NCBI GenBank assembly: GCA_964574985.1 | Contig: CAZNPH010000002.1 | Span: 62,001-126,000 of the forward strand | DNA length: 64,000 bases | Reading direction: 5' to 3' | From: CAZNPH01 sp964574985 | Lineage (GTDB): Bacteria > Bacteroidota > Bacteroidia > Bacteroidales > SM23-62 | Part shown: in pieces, positions 1-9,402 of the stretch | Position numbering within the stretch: the stretch's first letter is position 1 | How the letters are laid out: every line of letters starts with the position of its first letter | Made by a program: the position numbers and the translations under genes | The notes under the pieces: model-generated | Database searches by the model: none | Told to the model about the DNA's origin: nothing | What the model saw: only the letters and a program-made list of their open reading frames with translations

Positions 1-912
1 GGGAAGAGCCGGCATTTGTTCTCTCAGTTTTTCGATATGGTTTCCGGATACTTGAAGGGGCACCAGATCGGGTTCGGGGAAATAACGGTAATCATCTGCT
101 TCTTCCTTGGTCCTTAGCAGCAGGGTCCTGTTCCCGGATTCATTATAACTGCGGGTTTGCTGATCTATCTTCTTTCCTGCTGCATCCATTTTCATTTGCC
201 TGTCTGACTCATATTCAATGGCTTTCCGCACGTTGGCAAAGGAATTTAGATTTTTGATTTCACAGCGGGTGGTCAGTTTTTCTTCTCCCACGGGCCTGAC
301 CGAAACATTTGCATCGCACCGGAGACTTCCTTCCTCCATGTTCCCGTTACTAATGCCGAGAAAACGAACCAGTCTCCGGATTTTATGCATGAACAGAAAT
401 GCTTCTTCCCCGCTGCGCAGATCCGGTGCAGATACAATTTCGATCAGTGGTACGCCGGCACGGTTCAGGTCGACCGAAGAAAATTCAATGTGCTGGTCAT
501 GAATACTTTTCCCGGCGTCTTCTTCCAAATGGATCCGGATCAACCTGACATGTTTTTCCTGTCCTGATATACGTATCCTGACCATTCCTCCGTTGCATAA
601 AGGAGGCTCATGCTGCGAAATCTGATAACCTTTGGGCAGATCGGGATAGAAATAATTCTTTCTGGAAAAGATCAATTGTTCAGCAATCCCGGAACCGGTG
701 GCCAAACCCATTAAAATGGCCGAATCCACGGCCTTTTGGTTTAAAAAAGGCAATGCTCCCGGATGTCCGAGCGAAACAGGACTTCCCGTTGTGTTGGGGG
801 GGGATCCGAAAAGGTTGGGATCCCCTGAAAAAGTTTTGGTTCGTGTGGATAGCTGAACATGAACTTCAAGGCCTATGACGGTTTCATATGGAATTCCTGG
901 ATTCATAACCAT
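1..912 (-). CDS. gatB: Asp-tRNA(Asn)/Glu-tRNA(Gln) amidotransferase subunit B (partial)
   Basis: The minus strand reads open from an ATG at 912 (a second in-frame ATG lies at 906) to the window edge, so only about 304 N-terminal residues are present. It begins MVMNPGIPYETVIGLEVHVQ, the usual GatB opening, followed by TKTFSGDPNLFG, the HPGALPFLN segment and RKNYFYPDLPKGYQISQ, all hallmarks of the GatB kinase-like domain. GatB activates and amidates misacylated Glu-tRNA(Gln) or Asp-tRNA(Asn) within the GatCAB complex in the cytoplasm. The usual Cys/His metal sites would be partly present. A promoter-like TTG-N19-TATCTTCG lies just upstream. The C-terminal half (tail domain) is outside the window. 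Identification is from protein similarity and is secure. Confidence 0.95.
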   Translation of the reverse strand, partial: MVMNPGIPYETVIGLEVHVQLSTRTKTFSGDPNLFGSPPNTTGSPVSLGHPGALPFLNQKAVDSAILMGLATGSGIAEQLIFSRKNYFYPDLPKGYQISQHEPPLCNGGMVRIRISGQEKHVRLIRIHLEEDAGKSIHDQHIEFSSVDLNRAGVPLIEIVSAPDLRSGEEAFLFMHKIRRLVRFLGISNGNMEEGSLRCDANVSVRPVGEEKLTTRCEIKNLNSFANVRKAIEYESDRQMKMDAAGKKIDQQTRSYNESGNRTLLLRTKEEADDYRYFPEPDLVPLQVSGNHIEKLREQMPALP

Positions 913-934
913 ATTCCGGATATGATGTACAATG

Positions 935-964
935 CGAAGATATATATTCTACTGCAATGAGCAA
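935..964 (-). promoter_or_regulatory. Bacteroidetes-type promoter for gatB
   Basis: On the minus strand TTG (962-964) is followed after 19 bases by TATCTTCG (935-942), one mismatch from the TAnnTTTG -7 box. Transcription would begin about 16 bases before the gatB ATG at 912. Confidence 0.45.
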
Positions 965-1075
965 CACGAAAAATTAACGTGATAAATCGGGGAAGAATAT
1001 TCATATGATAAGGAAAATTTCAATATTTGTAGGTTTTTGACATCTTCATTATTATCCCGTAAATCAAACAAAGCA

Positions 1076-4000
1076 ATGGACAAAAACAATCCCGTGGTCG
1101 AAAATCTTTTCGAAATCAGCTGGGAAGTATGCAATTATGTCAGCGGGATCCATACGGTGATCTCCTCGAAAGTACTGGAAATCGGAAAAAGGATTCAGGG
1201 AACATATCTTTTGATCGGCCCCGATACCTGGAGGGATTCGGGAGACAGTCAGGATTTCTCGGAAGACAAACGGCTTTTTCGCCCATGGAGGGAGAAAATG
1301 CAACAGGAAGGATTCAGGATCAGGATCGGTCATTGGAATATCCCCGGTTCTCCGGCAACCATCCTGATCGATTTCACCACTTTCATGAACCAGAAAGACA
1401 AGATATTCAGTCATTTCTGGGAAAAATTCAGACTGGATTCCATTTCCGGCCAATGGGATTATATTGAACCGGCCTTGTTCGGGTACGCGGCAGGGAAGAC
1501 CATCGAGCGTTTTGCCGGTTACTACCTGGCACCAACAGGCAGGACCATTGCCCACTTTCATGAATGGTCCACGGGCACAGGTTTGCTGTATTTGCATGAA
1601 CATGCCCGGCAAATAGCAACAGTATTCACCACCCATTCCACAGTCATCGGAAAAGCCCTGGCCGGAAATAAAATGCCATTATACAGCCGCATGAAACATT
1701 ATGATGCGGATGCCAAATCCAATGATTTCAATGTGGTTTCCAAACAATCACTGGAGGAATTGTCTGCCGCCCATGCCGATGTTTTTACCACGGTAAGCAA
1801 GGTGACTGCCAGAGAATGCAAGCAATTCCTTAAACGGGAGGTTGACCTGGTGACTCCCAACGGACTGGAAGAGCGTTTGGTCACAAAAGATCAGGATTAT
1901 GAATCAGGGCGCCGGGAAGCCAGACAAATCCTGCTTCGTGTGGCCCGGGCCCTGACCGGCAAAAGAAACGGAGCAGAACCTTTTATCCTGGGGACGGCCG
2001 GAAGGTATGAACCCCGCGTAAAAGGATATGATATATTACTGGATGCACTTGCCGGAATAGGCAAAGATAAGGATCAGGAACGGGAGATCATCGCGTTCTT
2101 TTTTGTTCCGGCCGGACATTACGGCCCGAGGGAAGAATTGACCGGAATCATCAGCGGGAAAGACGAAAACGGATTGCAGGACCGTTTTGGGACGCATAAA
2201 GTTCGGAATCCGGAATCAGATTATTTTTACCGTCGCGTCCGGGAACTGCATTTTGAAAACCATCCTTCCCATCCGGTGAAAATGATTTTTGTTCCCGCTT
2301 TTCTGAATGGCCGGGATGGTATTTTTAACAAGGGGTATTATGATTTGTTGCCCGGCTTCGATCTGACGGTTTTCCCTTCTTATTATGAACCCTGGGGTTA
2401 TACGCCCCTGGAAAGTCTGGCCTTCGGAGTCCCGACCCTTACCAGTTCATTTGCCGGTTTCGGGAATTGGATAAAGGATCATGCCGGTGAAACCGGCCTG
2501 TCCATAGGAATCATTGAGAGGGAGGACAATGGCCGGGAAAAATCCGTTTCCCAAATCAGACATTTCATTGAACAGATCAACATGCTTGATCCCGGGGAAT
2601 ATGAAGCAGTCAGGCAAAAAGCCAGGGAACTTTCCGGCATGGCCATGTGGAAAGAACTGATCCGTTATTATATCGAAGCATACGGACTTGCCATGGAAAA
2701 GCTTGGCAGCCGGACGGATCTGTATTTTACAGAAGACCGGGAGGATACAGAAGAAATACCGGTTTCGGGTGAATTACCTGTATGGAAACAATTCGTGGTC
2801 CTTAAGGAACTCCCCCCACGGTTGGCTCCTCTTGAAGAAATCGCAAAAAATCTCTGGTGGTCCTGGAATTACGATGCAATAGAACTTTTTTCCGCCATCG
2901 ATCCCCGGTTATGGAAAGCTTGTGAGGAGAATCCGGTCGTGTTCATCGAAAACATTCCTTTGAACCGGTATAAAGAATTGGCAGGAAATAAAACATTTAT
3001 GGAAAAGCTGGACAAAGTCGGCCAGCGTTTCCGGGGTTATCTCCGTGACAAAAAGGATAAAGAAAAGCCCCAGGTAGCTTATTTCAGCATGGAGTTCGGG
3101 TTGCATGACAGCCTGAAGATATATTCGGGAGGATTGGGCATGCTGGCCGGTGATTACCTCAAAGAGGCCAGCGATTGCAATCTGGATATCGTGGCGGTGG
3201 GCTTGCTGTATCGTTATGGATATTTCAACCAGGTGGTTTCCGCGGGCGGGGAGCAGATCGAATCGTATGAATCCCAGGATTTTTCAAAATCACCGGTTTT
3301 TCCTTTGCGTGATGAATCCGGAAAATGGAAAACCATCGGCATTGTCCTTCCAGGCAGGGAACTGAAGGCCAGAATATGGAAAGTAAATGTGGGAAGGATT
3401 GAATTGCTGCTGTTGGATACTGATTTTGAGGAAAATATTGATCAGGACAGGAGCATCACCCATCACCTGTACGGTGGGAATGAAGAAAACCGCTTCAAGC
3501 AGGAATTTTTGCTGGGAGTCGGAGGTATCAGGGCCCTGGATCTGCTTGGGTATGAACCTGACCTTTTTCATTGCAATGAGGGACATGCCGCCTTTCTGGG
3601 GCTGGAAAGACTCAGGAAATGTATCCGGGAAAACCGGATGACCTTTTATGAAGCCAGGGAGATCATCAGGGCATCATCTCTGTTTACCACGCACACTCCG
3701 GTACCTGCCGGCCATGACTCGTTTGACGAAGGCATGCTCCGGATGTACATGGCACATTATCCGGAAAGGCTCAAAATCAGCTGGAAAGAATTCATGGGCC
3801 TGGGCCGTCTGAATCCGGATGATCCCAATGAACGGTTTTCCATGAGCCATTTGGCCATCAATCTGTCCCAGGAAATAAACGGTGTAAGCAGGATACATGG
3901 CAATGTTACACAAAAAATGTTCAATGCCATGTGGAAGGGATATAATCCCGATGAATTGCACATCGGGTATGTTACCAACGGAGTCCATTTTCCCACCTGG

Positions 4001-5311
4001 ATCGGTAAAAGCTTGATGGAACTTCTTTATAAATATCTGGGCAGGGATTTCATGCAACGTCAATCCGATCCAGGGATGTGGAAAAAAATCCTGGAAATAC
4101 CGGATGAGGAACTGTGGGCAAATAAAATCGAGCAAAAAACCAGACTGATCAAAATCATCAAGGAACGCATGCGGGAAGCCGCAATTAAGCGAATGGAAAA
4201 TCCCAGATACCTGGTGGAAGTTCAGGAAAAACTGGATCCGGAAATACTCACTGTGGGTTTTGCAAGGCGGTTTGCAACCTATAAAAGGGCTCATCTTCTT
4301 TTCCGGGATGTTGACCGGCTGGTCAGGATCGTCAATCATTCAGAAAGGCCTGTTCAGTTTATTTTTGCCGGAAAGGCCCACCCGAAAGATAAAGGAGGCA
4401 AAGAGCTGATCAAACGGATCGTTGAGATTTCAAAACAACCCGGATTTGTGGGCAGGATCATTTTTTTGCAAAACTACGACATCAGTCTGGCCAGGGAACT
4501 GGTCCGGGGGGTGGACGTGTGGCTCAATACACCTGCCCGTCCCCTGGAAGCATCAGGCACCAGCGGAGAAAAGGTGGTCATGAACGGCGGACTCCATTTC
4601 AGTGTGCTGGATGGGTGGTGGGCCGAAGGATATGCCCGGGATGCCGGATGGGCCATCAGTGAAGAGAAAGTTTATCAAAACCAGGAATACCAGGATGAGC
4701 TGGATGCAGAAACCATATACAGTATTTTTGAGAATGAAATCGTTCCTTTGTATTATGAGCGGGATGAAAAGGGGATTCCTCCGGAATGGGCCCGGTTCAT
4801 CAAAAATTCATTGACGGGCATTGCCCCGCGTTTTACACTAAACCGGATGTTGTTGGAGTATAAGGAGAAATACTACCGTAAACTGTATGACCGGTTTTTA
4901 CTAATGAAAGAGAACAATTACCGGATGGCACGCAGACTGACCCATTGGAAAAAGAGGATCCATCAATCCTGGCACAACATTGAAGTGGAGTCTTTCGAAC
5001 ATCCTGATATTTCAAAAAAACCGGTGATACTGGGTAAGAAATATGAATCCCATGTGGTGCTGAATTTGAACGGACTTCCTCCCTCGGATGTGGGAGTGGA
5101 GATCGTGATCCGGGAGTCCGGTCCAGATGGGGAGGAGGAAAGTACATATACACAGGAATTTGAAATGGCAGAATGTAAAAACAACAAGGCACATTATCAA
5201 TTGCTTGTGGAACCTGTGAAAGCGGGTATCTTCCGCTATGGAATCCGCATATTCCCCAAGCATGAAGATCTTCCGCACCGGCAGGATTTTGCTTTTGTTA
5301 AATGGGTTTGA
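1076..5311 (+). CDS. Fused glycogen synthase (GT3-like) and alpha-glucan phosphorylase (GT35)
   Basis: This protein of about 1411 residues joins two opposing enzymes of glycogen metabolism. Residues 1-560 are a GT3-type (eukaryote-like) glycogen synthase: ENLFEISWEVCNYVSGIHTV at the start and the C-terminal acceptor-site region PSYYEPWGYTPLESLAFGVPT. From about residue 575 comes a DUF3417-type N-cap (LAPLEEIAKNLWWSWNYDAIEL), then from about 665 the short-type GT35 phosphorylase (VAYFSMEFGLHDSL, GGLGMLAGDYLKEASD). The pyridoxal-phosphate lysine is predicted at Lys1166 in EASGTSGEKVVMNGG. The start at 1076 (MDKNNPVVENLF) is chosen over an upstream ATG at 1037 because family alignment begins there. 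It is cytoplasmic and makes and degrades glycogen. The fusion is known in Bacteroidetes. The substrate is inferred from family. Confidence 0.9.
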   Translation: MDKNNPVVENLFEISWEVCNYVSGIHTVISSKVLEIGKRIQGTYLLIGPDTWRDSGDSQDFSEDKRLFRPWREKMQQEGFRIRIGHWNIPGSPATILIDFTTFMNQKDKIFSHFWEKFRLDSISGQWDYIEPALFGYAAGKTIERFAGYYLAPTGRTIAHFHEWSTGTGLLYLHEHARQIATVFTTHSTVIGKALAGNKMPLYSRMKHYDADAKSNDFNVVSKQSLEELSAAHADVFTTVSKVTARECKQFLKREVDLVTPNGLEERLVTKDQDYESGRREARQILLRVARALTGKRNGAEPFILGTAGRYEPRVKGYDILLDALAGIGKDKDQEREIIAFFFVPAGHYGPREELTGIISGKDENGLQDRFGTHKVRNPESDYFYRRVRELHFENHPSHPVKMIFVPAFLNGRDGIFNKGYYDLLPGFDLTVFPSYYEPWGYTPLESLAFGVPTLTSSFAGFGNWIKDHAGETGLSIGIIEREDNGREKSVSQIRHFIEQINMLDPGEYEAVRQKARELSGMAMWKELIRYYIEAYGLAMEKLGSRTDLYFTEDREDTEEIPVSGELPVWKQFVVLKELPPRLAPLEEIAKNLWWSWNYDAIELFSAIDPRLWKACEENPVVFIENIPLNRYKELAGNKTFMEKLDKVGQRFRGYLRDKKDKEKPQVAYFSMEFGLHDSLKIYSGGLGMLAGDYLKEASDCNLDIVAVGLLYRYGYFNQVVSAGGEQIESYESQDFSKSPVFPLRDESGKWKTIGIVLPGRELKARIWKVNVGRIELLLLDTDFEENIDQDRSITHHLYGGNEENRFKQEFLLGVGGIRALDLLGYEPDLFHCNEGHAAFLGLERLRKCIRENRMTFYEAREIIRASSLFTTHTPVPAGHDSFDEGMLRMYMAHYPERLKISWKEFMGLGRLNPDDPNERFSMSHLAINLSQEINGVSRIHGNVTQKMFNAMWKGYNPDELHIGYVTNGVHFPTWIGKSLMELLYKYLGRDFMQRQSDPGMWKKILEIPDEELWANKIEQKTRLIKIIKERMREAAIKRMENPRYLVEVQEKLDPEILTVGFARRFATYKRAHLLFRDVDRLVRIVNHSERPVQFIFAGKAHPKDKGGKELIKRIVEISKQPGFVGRIIFLQNYDISLARELVRGVDVWLNTPARPLEASGTSGEKVVMNGGLHFSVLDGWWAEGYARDAGWAISEEKVYQNQEYQDELDAETIYSIFENEIVPLYYERDEKGIPPEWARFIKNSLTGIAPRFTLNRMLLEYKEKYYRKLYDRFLLMKENNYRMARRLTHWKKRIHQSWHNIEVESFEHPDISKKPVILGKKYESHVVLNLNGLPPSDVGVEIVIRESGPDGEEESTYTQEFEMAECKNNKAHYQLLVEPVKAGIFRYGIRIFPKHEDLPHRQDFAFVKWV

Positions 5312-5338
5312 CAAAATGATGCCTGAAAAAACAAGTTC

Positions 5339-6280
5339 ATGATTATTCATGACGACGGTGAAAACAAATTTTCTGCCCGGAATCCGGTGGTGACCGTTGG
5401 CGTATTTGATGGTGTGCACAGGGGCCATGTTCATATCCTGGAGCACACATGCAATTCGGCAGGCCACCTTAAAGGTGAATCTGTCGTGGTGACTTTGTGG
5501 CCACATCCCGGGATTGTGCTGAACGGGAAAAAACAAGCCCCGGGATTGCTGAATACACTTGAAGAAAAGGAAAAACTGCTGGAAAAGCATGGTATTGACC
5601 AACTGCTTGTGTTGCCCTTTACCCGTCATTTCAGCAAATTGACCGGTTACGATTTCGTGGAAAAGATACTGGTGGAACGTTTGGCAACCCGTCATCTGGT
5701 GTTGGGATATAATCACCGTTTCGGCAAAGACCGGAAAGGCGATTATGCTTTTCTGAAGGATTGTTCATCCCGTTTCGGTTTTTCCATTGAGCAGGTCCCG
5801 CCTGTTGTGGTTGGCAAAGAAAAACCAAGTTCTTCATTGATCCGCCGCAAGCTGATGGGCGGGGAAGTAGAGAGGGCCAACCATTTACTGGGTTATCCTT
5901 ATTTCCTGGGAGGAAGGATCATCACAGGGAACAGGATCGGGAGGAAAATCGGTTTTCCGACCGCCAATATTCAACCCGATCAACCCTTTAAGCTGGTCCC
6001 CGGCGACGGGGTATATGCTGTATATGCCACTGTCGGCAACGAACGTTTTCCCGGTATGCTGAACATAGGTTCCAGGCCAACGGTGAACAGGGATCCCAGA
6101 GAAAAAACCATTGAAGTGCATATGATAGGATTCGCGGAGAATATATACAGGTGCCCCGTTGAAATCGCATTCTTTTCGAGGATCCGGGATGAGATGAAAT
6201 TCAGCGGGACATCTCAACTGGAAAAACAGCTCAGACAGGATAAGATCGATGTTTTGAAGGCACTCAGATCAATTGGTTAA
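5339..6280 (+). CDS. ribF: Bifunctional riboflavin kinase / FAD synthetase
   Basis: At 313 residues this is the normal length for prokaryotic RibF. Residues 15-170 form the FMN adenylyltransferase domain with the nucleotidyltransferase motif TVGVFDGVHRGH (HxGH-like). Residues 185-310 are the riboflavin kinase domain with GRKIGFPTANI and the MLNIGSRPTV strand. It phosphorylates riboflavin to FMN and adenylates FMN to FAD in the cytoplasm. The gene starts 27 bases after the glycogen enzyme on the same strand and could be co-transcribed, though the functions are unrelated. No FMN riboswitch is visible upstream. Confidence 0.95.
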   Translation: MIIHDDGENKFSARNPVVTVGVFDGVHRGHVHILEHTCNSAGHLKGESVVVTLWPHPGIVLNGKKQAPGLLNTLEEKEKLLEKHGIDQLLVLPFTRHFSKLTGYDFVEKILVERLATRHLVLGYNHRFGKDRKGDYAFLKDCSSRFGFSIEQVPPVVVGKEKPSSSLIRRKLMGGEVERANHLLGYPYFLGGRIITGNRIGRKIGFPTANIQPDQPFKLVPGDGVYAVYATVGNERFPGMLNIGSRPTVNRDPREKTIEVHMIGFAENIYRCPVEIAFFSRIRDEMKFSGTSQLEKQLRQDKIDVLKALRSIG

Positions 6281-6388
6281 ACCTCGAATATCTTTTCCGG
6301 CTTTGGTTTTATTTGATTATTTTCGTAGGATTCAAAAGCCGGTTATGTTTTTCCCGTCGCCGGACGGGGTGAAAGCAAAAACAAAAAA

Positions 6389-7819
6389 ATGAAAAAAAAG
6401 GAAACAATGGCCATGACCGGGACGCTGCCCCATAAAGTCAGGGATATCGGCCTGGCTTCCCAGGGCAGGAAAACCATGGAAATCGCCCAGCGGCAGATGC
6501 CGGGATTGATGGCCATAAGAAAAAAATATGCTCCGGACAAACCGCTGAAGGGAGCAAAGATCACCGGTTCGTTGCATATGACGGTTGAAACGGCCATTCT
6601 TATTGAAACCCTGGTGGCCCTGGGTGCGGAAGTCAGATGGTCATCCTGCAATATTTTTTCTACACAGGATCATGCTGCGGCTGCCGTTGCGGAGGCAGGT
6701 GTTCCGGTGTTTGCATGGAAGGGGGAAACCCTGGATGAATACTGGTGGTGTACGGAGCAGGCCCTGACCCATCCGGGAGGCGAAGGGCCCGACCTGATCG
6801 TTGATGATGGAGGAGATGCTACACTGATGGTACATAGCGGTTACCAGGCAGAAAAAGATCCCGCGATGACCGATAAGAAAGCAGAAGGCGGAGATGAAGC
6901 TGCAATGTTGAGGAAATTGAAAGAAACCCTGAAGGAGGATCCCGGTAAGTGGCAGAGAATGGCAGGACATATCAAGGGGGTTTCCGAGGAAACCACCACC
7001 GGCGTAAGCCGGCTCTACCGGATGAAGGAAAACGGCAAACTGCTTTTCCCGGCAATGAATGTCAATGATTCGGTGACCAAATCAAAATTCGACAATTTAT
7101 ATGGTTGCCGTGAATCACTGGCAGATGGGATCAAAAGGGCCACCGATGTCATGATTGCCGGCAAAGTGGTGGTGGTCATGGGCTATGGTGATGTGGGCAA
7201 AGGTTGCGCCCAGTCCATGCGTGCATACGGTGCAAGGGTGATTGTAACCGAAATCGATCCGATCTGTGCGTTGCAGGCGTCCATGGAAGGATTTGAGGTG
7301 ACCACCCTGGAGGATGCCCTGGCCGAAGGCAATATTTTTATCACCGCCACAGGAAACCGGGATGTGGTCAGGGCTGATCATATGGCGGCCATGAAAGATC
7401 AGTCCATTGTTTGCAATATCGGGCATTTTGACAATGAGATACAGGTGGACCGCTTGAACAAATGGCCGGGGATCAAAAAGGTGAACATCAAACCCCAGGT
7501 CGACAAATACATTTTCGGGGATGGTCATGCCATTTTTATGCTGGCGGAAGGAAGGCTGGTGAACCTGGGTTGTGCTACCGGTCATCCGTCATTTGTCATG
7601 AGCACTTCCTTTTCCAACCAGGTACTGGCTCAGATGGACCTCTGGAAGAATGATTATCGAACCGGCGTATACCGGTTGTCCAAAAAACTGGATGAAGAGG
7701 TGGCCAGACTCCATTTGCCGCAGTTGGGGGTCAAACTTACCCGGATAACTCCCGAACAGGGAGAATATCTGGGGGTGCCGGTCGATGGTCCGTACAAGCC
7801 TGATCATTACAGGTATTAG
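6389..7819 (+). CDS. ahcY: Adenosylhomocysteinase
   Basis: This is a full-length S-adenosylhomocysteine hydrolase (476 residues) of the longer bacterial type with an insertion around residues 150-200. N-terminal DIGLASQGRKTMEIAQ, substrate-domain GSLHMTVETAILIETL and STQDHAAAA, the NAD+ Rossmann motif GYGDVGKGCAQS near residue 265, and the C-terminal KPDHYRY tail (donates Lys/Tyr to the neighbouring subunit) are all present. It converts SAH to homocysteine and adenosine, relieving product inhibition of methyltransferases. The 108-base gap before it separates it from ribF. Its stop overlaps the stop of the convergent lipoprotein gene by a few bases. Confidence 0.97.
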   Translation: MKKKETMAMTGTLPHKVRDIGLASQGRKTMEIAQRQMPGLMAIRKKYAPDKPLKGAKITGSLHMTVETAILIETLVALGAEVRWSSCNIFSTQDHAAAAVAEAGVPVFAWKGETLDEYWWCTEQALTHPGGEGPDLIVDDGGDATLMVHSGYQAEKDPAMTDKKAEGGDEAAMLRKLKETLKEDPGKWQRMAGHIKGVSEETTTGVSRLYRMKENGKLLFPAMNVNDSVTKSKFDNLYGCRESLADGIKRATDVMIAGKVVVVMGYGDVGKGCAQSMRAYGARVIVTEIDPICALQASMEGFEVTTLEDALAEGNIFITATGNRDVVRADHMAAMKDQSIVCNIGHFDNEIQVDRLNKWPGIKKVNIKPQVDKYIFGDGHAIFMLAEGRLVNLGCATGHPSFVMSTSFSNQVLAQMDLWKNDYRTGVYRLSKKLDEEVARLHLPQLGVKLTRITPEQGEYLGVPVDGPYKPDHYRY

Positions 7820-8313
7820 TTCCTGATATACAGCATACCATTCCTGATGGATGTATTGTATTGTTTCAGGGGCAGGGAGGCCGGACCCTGATCGGGAAAA
7901 GCATTGTTGGGGATAACATATCTTGAACCGCAGCAGGGACATTCCGGCAGCAATCCTGTGTCATCCGGGTCAACAGCACAATACTCCGTTTGTGCTTTGT
8001 ATGTGCAGGTGCGGTCGTATGCAATAAAGTCAGTAAGGGAAATCCGGTATATCAGCAGTCCGTTTCCATACACCGGATATGAAACCGGAATATCGGGCAG
8101 TTTTTCGGATGAAAATTCTAAAATCCCCGACTGATTGTTGTTGGCGGGAATGATCTCCGCGGTTTGTAAAACACCAAGATTGGCCAGGTCTGTTTGGATG
8201 TTCAGGACCACGTAGACACGAACATAGGGAACAATATTTTCCCGTTCCTTCTCACAGGAATGCAGAAGAAGGATCAATTGCAGGATTACAATAAAAAACC
8301 TTAATTTTGCCAA
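7816..8313 (-). CDS. Rieske-fold-like lipoprotein with altered metal ligands
   Basis: About 165 residues. The N-terminus LAKLRFFIVILQLILLLHSC is a short lipoprotein signal with the lipobox cysteine, so the product should be membrane anchored outside the cytoplasm. No ATG lies near the signal peptide. A TTG at 8313 fits, because a TAATTTCG -7-like box at 8352-8359 would start transcription only about 30 bases upstream. The C-terminal half resembles a Rieske domain (DRTCTY, then CPCCGSRY, then GPASLPLKQY and a final GMLYIRN strand). In true Rieske proteins the motifs are CxH and CxxH. Here both histidines are replaced (CTY and CPCC), so an ordinary His2Cys2 [2Fe-2S] site cannot form. Extra cysteines (EYC, PEC) could give an all-Cys site or disulfides. 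Function unknown. Confidence 0.65.
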   Translation of the reverse strand: MAKLRFFIVILQLILLLHSCEKERENIVPYVRVYVVLNIQTDLANLGVLQTAEIIPANNNQSGILEFSSEKLPDIPVSYPVYGNGLLIYRISLTDFIAYDRTCTYKAQTEYCAVDPDDTGLLPECPCCGSRYVIPNNAFPDQGPASLPLKQYNTSIRNGMLYIRN

Positions 8314-8388
8314 GGCAACAGGTTTGTGTTCTGATGGATCCGGATTTGCTTCGAAATTAATGAAAAAGTCAATAAAATAGTAACCATT

Positions 8389-8781
8389 ATGGATTCTGAC
8401 AGCATCATTTTTATCATCATCAGTATCATTATTCTTCTGGTTAGTGCGCTTGGAAGCAAACGCAAAAAGGGGCAGGGCAGGCAAACTGCGCCGGTTGGCA
8501 GACTCCTTGATCAATTGGCAGGAGAAGGGGAGGAGGAAGAACCGGAACAAATGGAATATGAAAAGGAATCACCCCGGGATCAGATACGGAAGAAAACCGC
8601 GGAACAGCCATTGCCGGGGAAAGCCGGTTACAAACCGGAGAAAATGGAAGAAACAAGACATTTCGAACAGCAGGTTCCTGAAACGGTTGCTCCATCGATC
8701 GATATTGATTCATTGCTGAAAGATTTTGATCCGCAAAAAGCGGTGATCTACTCGGAGATATTGAACAGAAAGTATTTTTGA
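8389..8781 (+). CDS. Conserved small single-pass membrane protein
   Basis: This 130-residue protein has one N-terminal transmembrane helix (IIFIIISIIILLVSALGS), a basic stop-transfer KRKK, a charged low-complexity middle rich in Glu, Lys and Pro, and a C-terminal SLLKDFDPQKAVIYSEILNR. That last segment (FDP-AVIYSEIL-RKYF) is the kind of short conserved tail I associate with Bacteroidetes hypothetical proteins, which supports it being a real gene. The Rieske-like lipoprotein is divergent to it, with 75 bases between the starts, and greA follows. The soluble part would be cytoplasmic if the N-terminus is outside. No function can be assigned. Confidence 0.6.
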   Translation: MDSDSIIFIIISIIILLVSALGSKRKKGQGRQTAPVGRLLDQLAGEGEEEEPEQMEYEKESPRDQIRKKTAEQPLPGKAGYKPEKMEETRHFEQQVPETVAPSIDIDSLLKDFDPQKAVIYSEILNRKYF

Positions 8782-8802
8782 GCTTTACCGGTTCAAGATC
8801 AA

Positions 8803-8831
8803 TTGATTAATAAAAAAAATTATTATATTTG
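8803..8831 (+). promoter_or_regulatory. Promoter for greA
   Basis: TTG at 8803-8805, 18 bases, then a perfect TAnnTTTG box (TATATTTG, 8824-8831). The match and spacing fit the Bacteroidetes sigma-ABfr consensus. The predicted start is near 8838, giving a leader of about 64 bases before greA. Confidence 0.7.
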
Positions 8832-8901
8832 CTTGCAGAAGAGTTCCGAATCACGGGATTCTTTTTTGTTTTTATTCATTCAAGGAAATAAGTGTTGAAA
8901 C

Positions 8902-9375
8902 ATGCAGAAACTGAGCTATATAACGCAGGAGGGACTGGATAGGCTCAAGAAAGAACTCGACAAGCTGGTCAATTTCGAAAGGCCTGCAATATCCAGGCAA
9001 ATAGCTGAAGCAAGGGATAAGGGAGATCTCTCCGAAAATGCGGAATATGCTGCAGCCAAAGAAGCCCAGGGATTGCTAGAGATGCGGATCGCCAGATTGA
9101 AAGACACCATCGGAGGTTCAAGGGTGATCGATGAATCAAAGATCGATACATCCAGGGTGCAGATCCTGACCCGGGTCAAACTGAAAAATACCCGGAACGA
9201 TAAGGTTATGGAATACATGATCGTACCGGACAGCGAAGCCGATCTGAAAGCCGGCAAACTATCCATAAGTACCCCCATCGCAAAAGGATTGCTGGGGAAA
9301 AAAGCGGGGGAAGTGGTTGAGATTAAAGTTCCCTCGGGACTGATGTTTTTCGAGATCATCAGCATAAGCATTTAG
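8902..9375 (+). CDS. greA: Transcription elongation factor GreA
   Basis: 157 residues, the normal GreA length. Residues 1-75 form the antiparallel coiled coil carrying the conserved tip motif EARDKGDLSENAEYAAAKEAQ, whose acidic residues enter the RNA polymerase secondary channel and stimulate transcript cleavage. The C-terminal FKBP-like domain has SISTPIAKGLLGKKAGEVVEI. It rescues backtracked RNA polymerase. It is followed 27 bases later by a HIT-family gene on the same strand, an arrangement common in Bacteroidetes and probably one transcript from the promoter at 8803-8831. Confidence 0.97.
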   Translation: MQKLSYITQEGLDRLKKELDKLVNFERPAISRQIAEARDKGDLSENAEYAAAKEAQGLLEMRIARLKDTIGGSRVIDESKIDTSRVQILTRVKLKNTRNDKVMEYMIVPDSEADLKAGKLSISTPIAKGLLGKKAGEVVEIKVPSGLMFFEIISISI

Positions 9376-9402
9376 GCAAATTATTCTTAAAATATCGACC
9401 GC

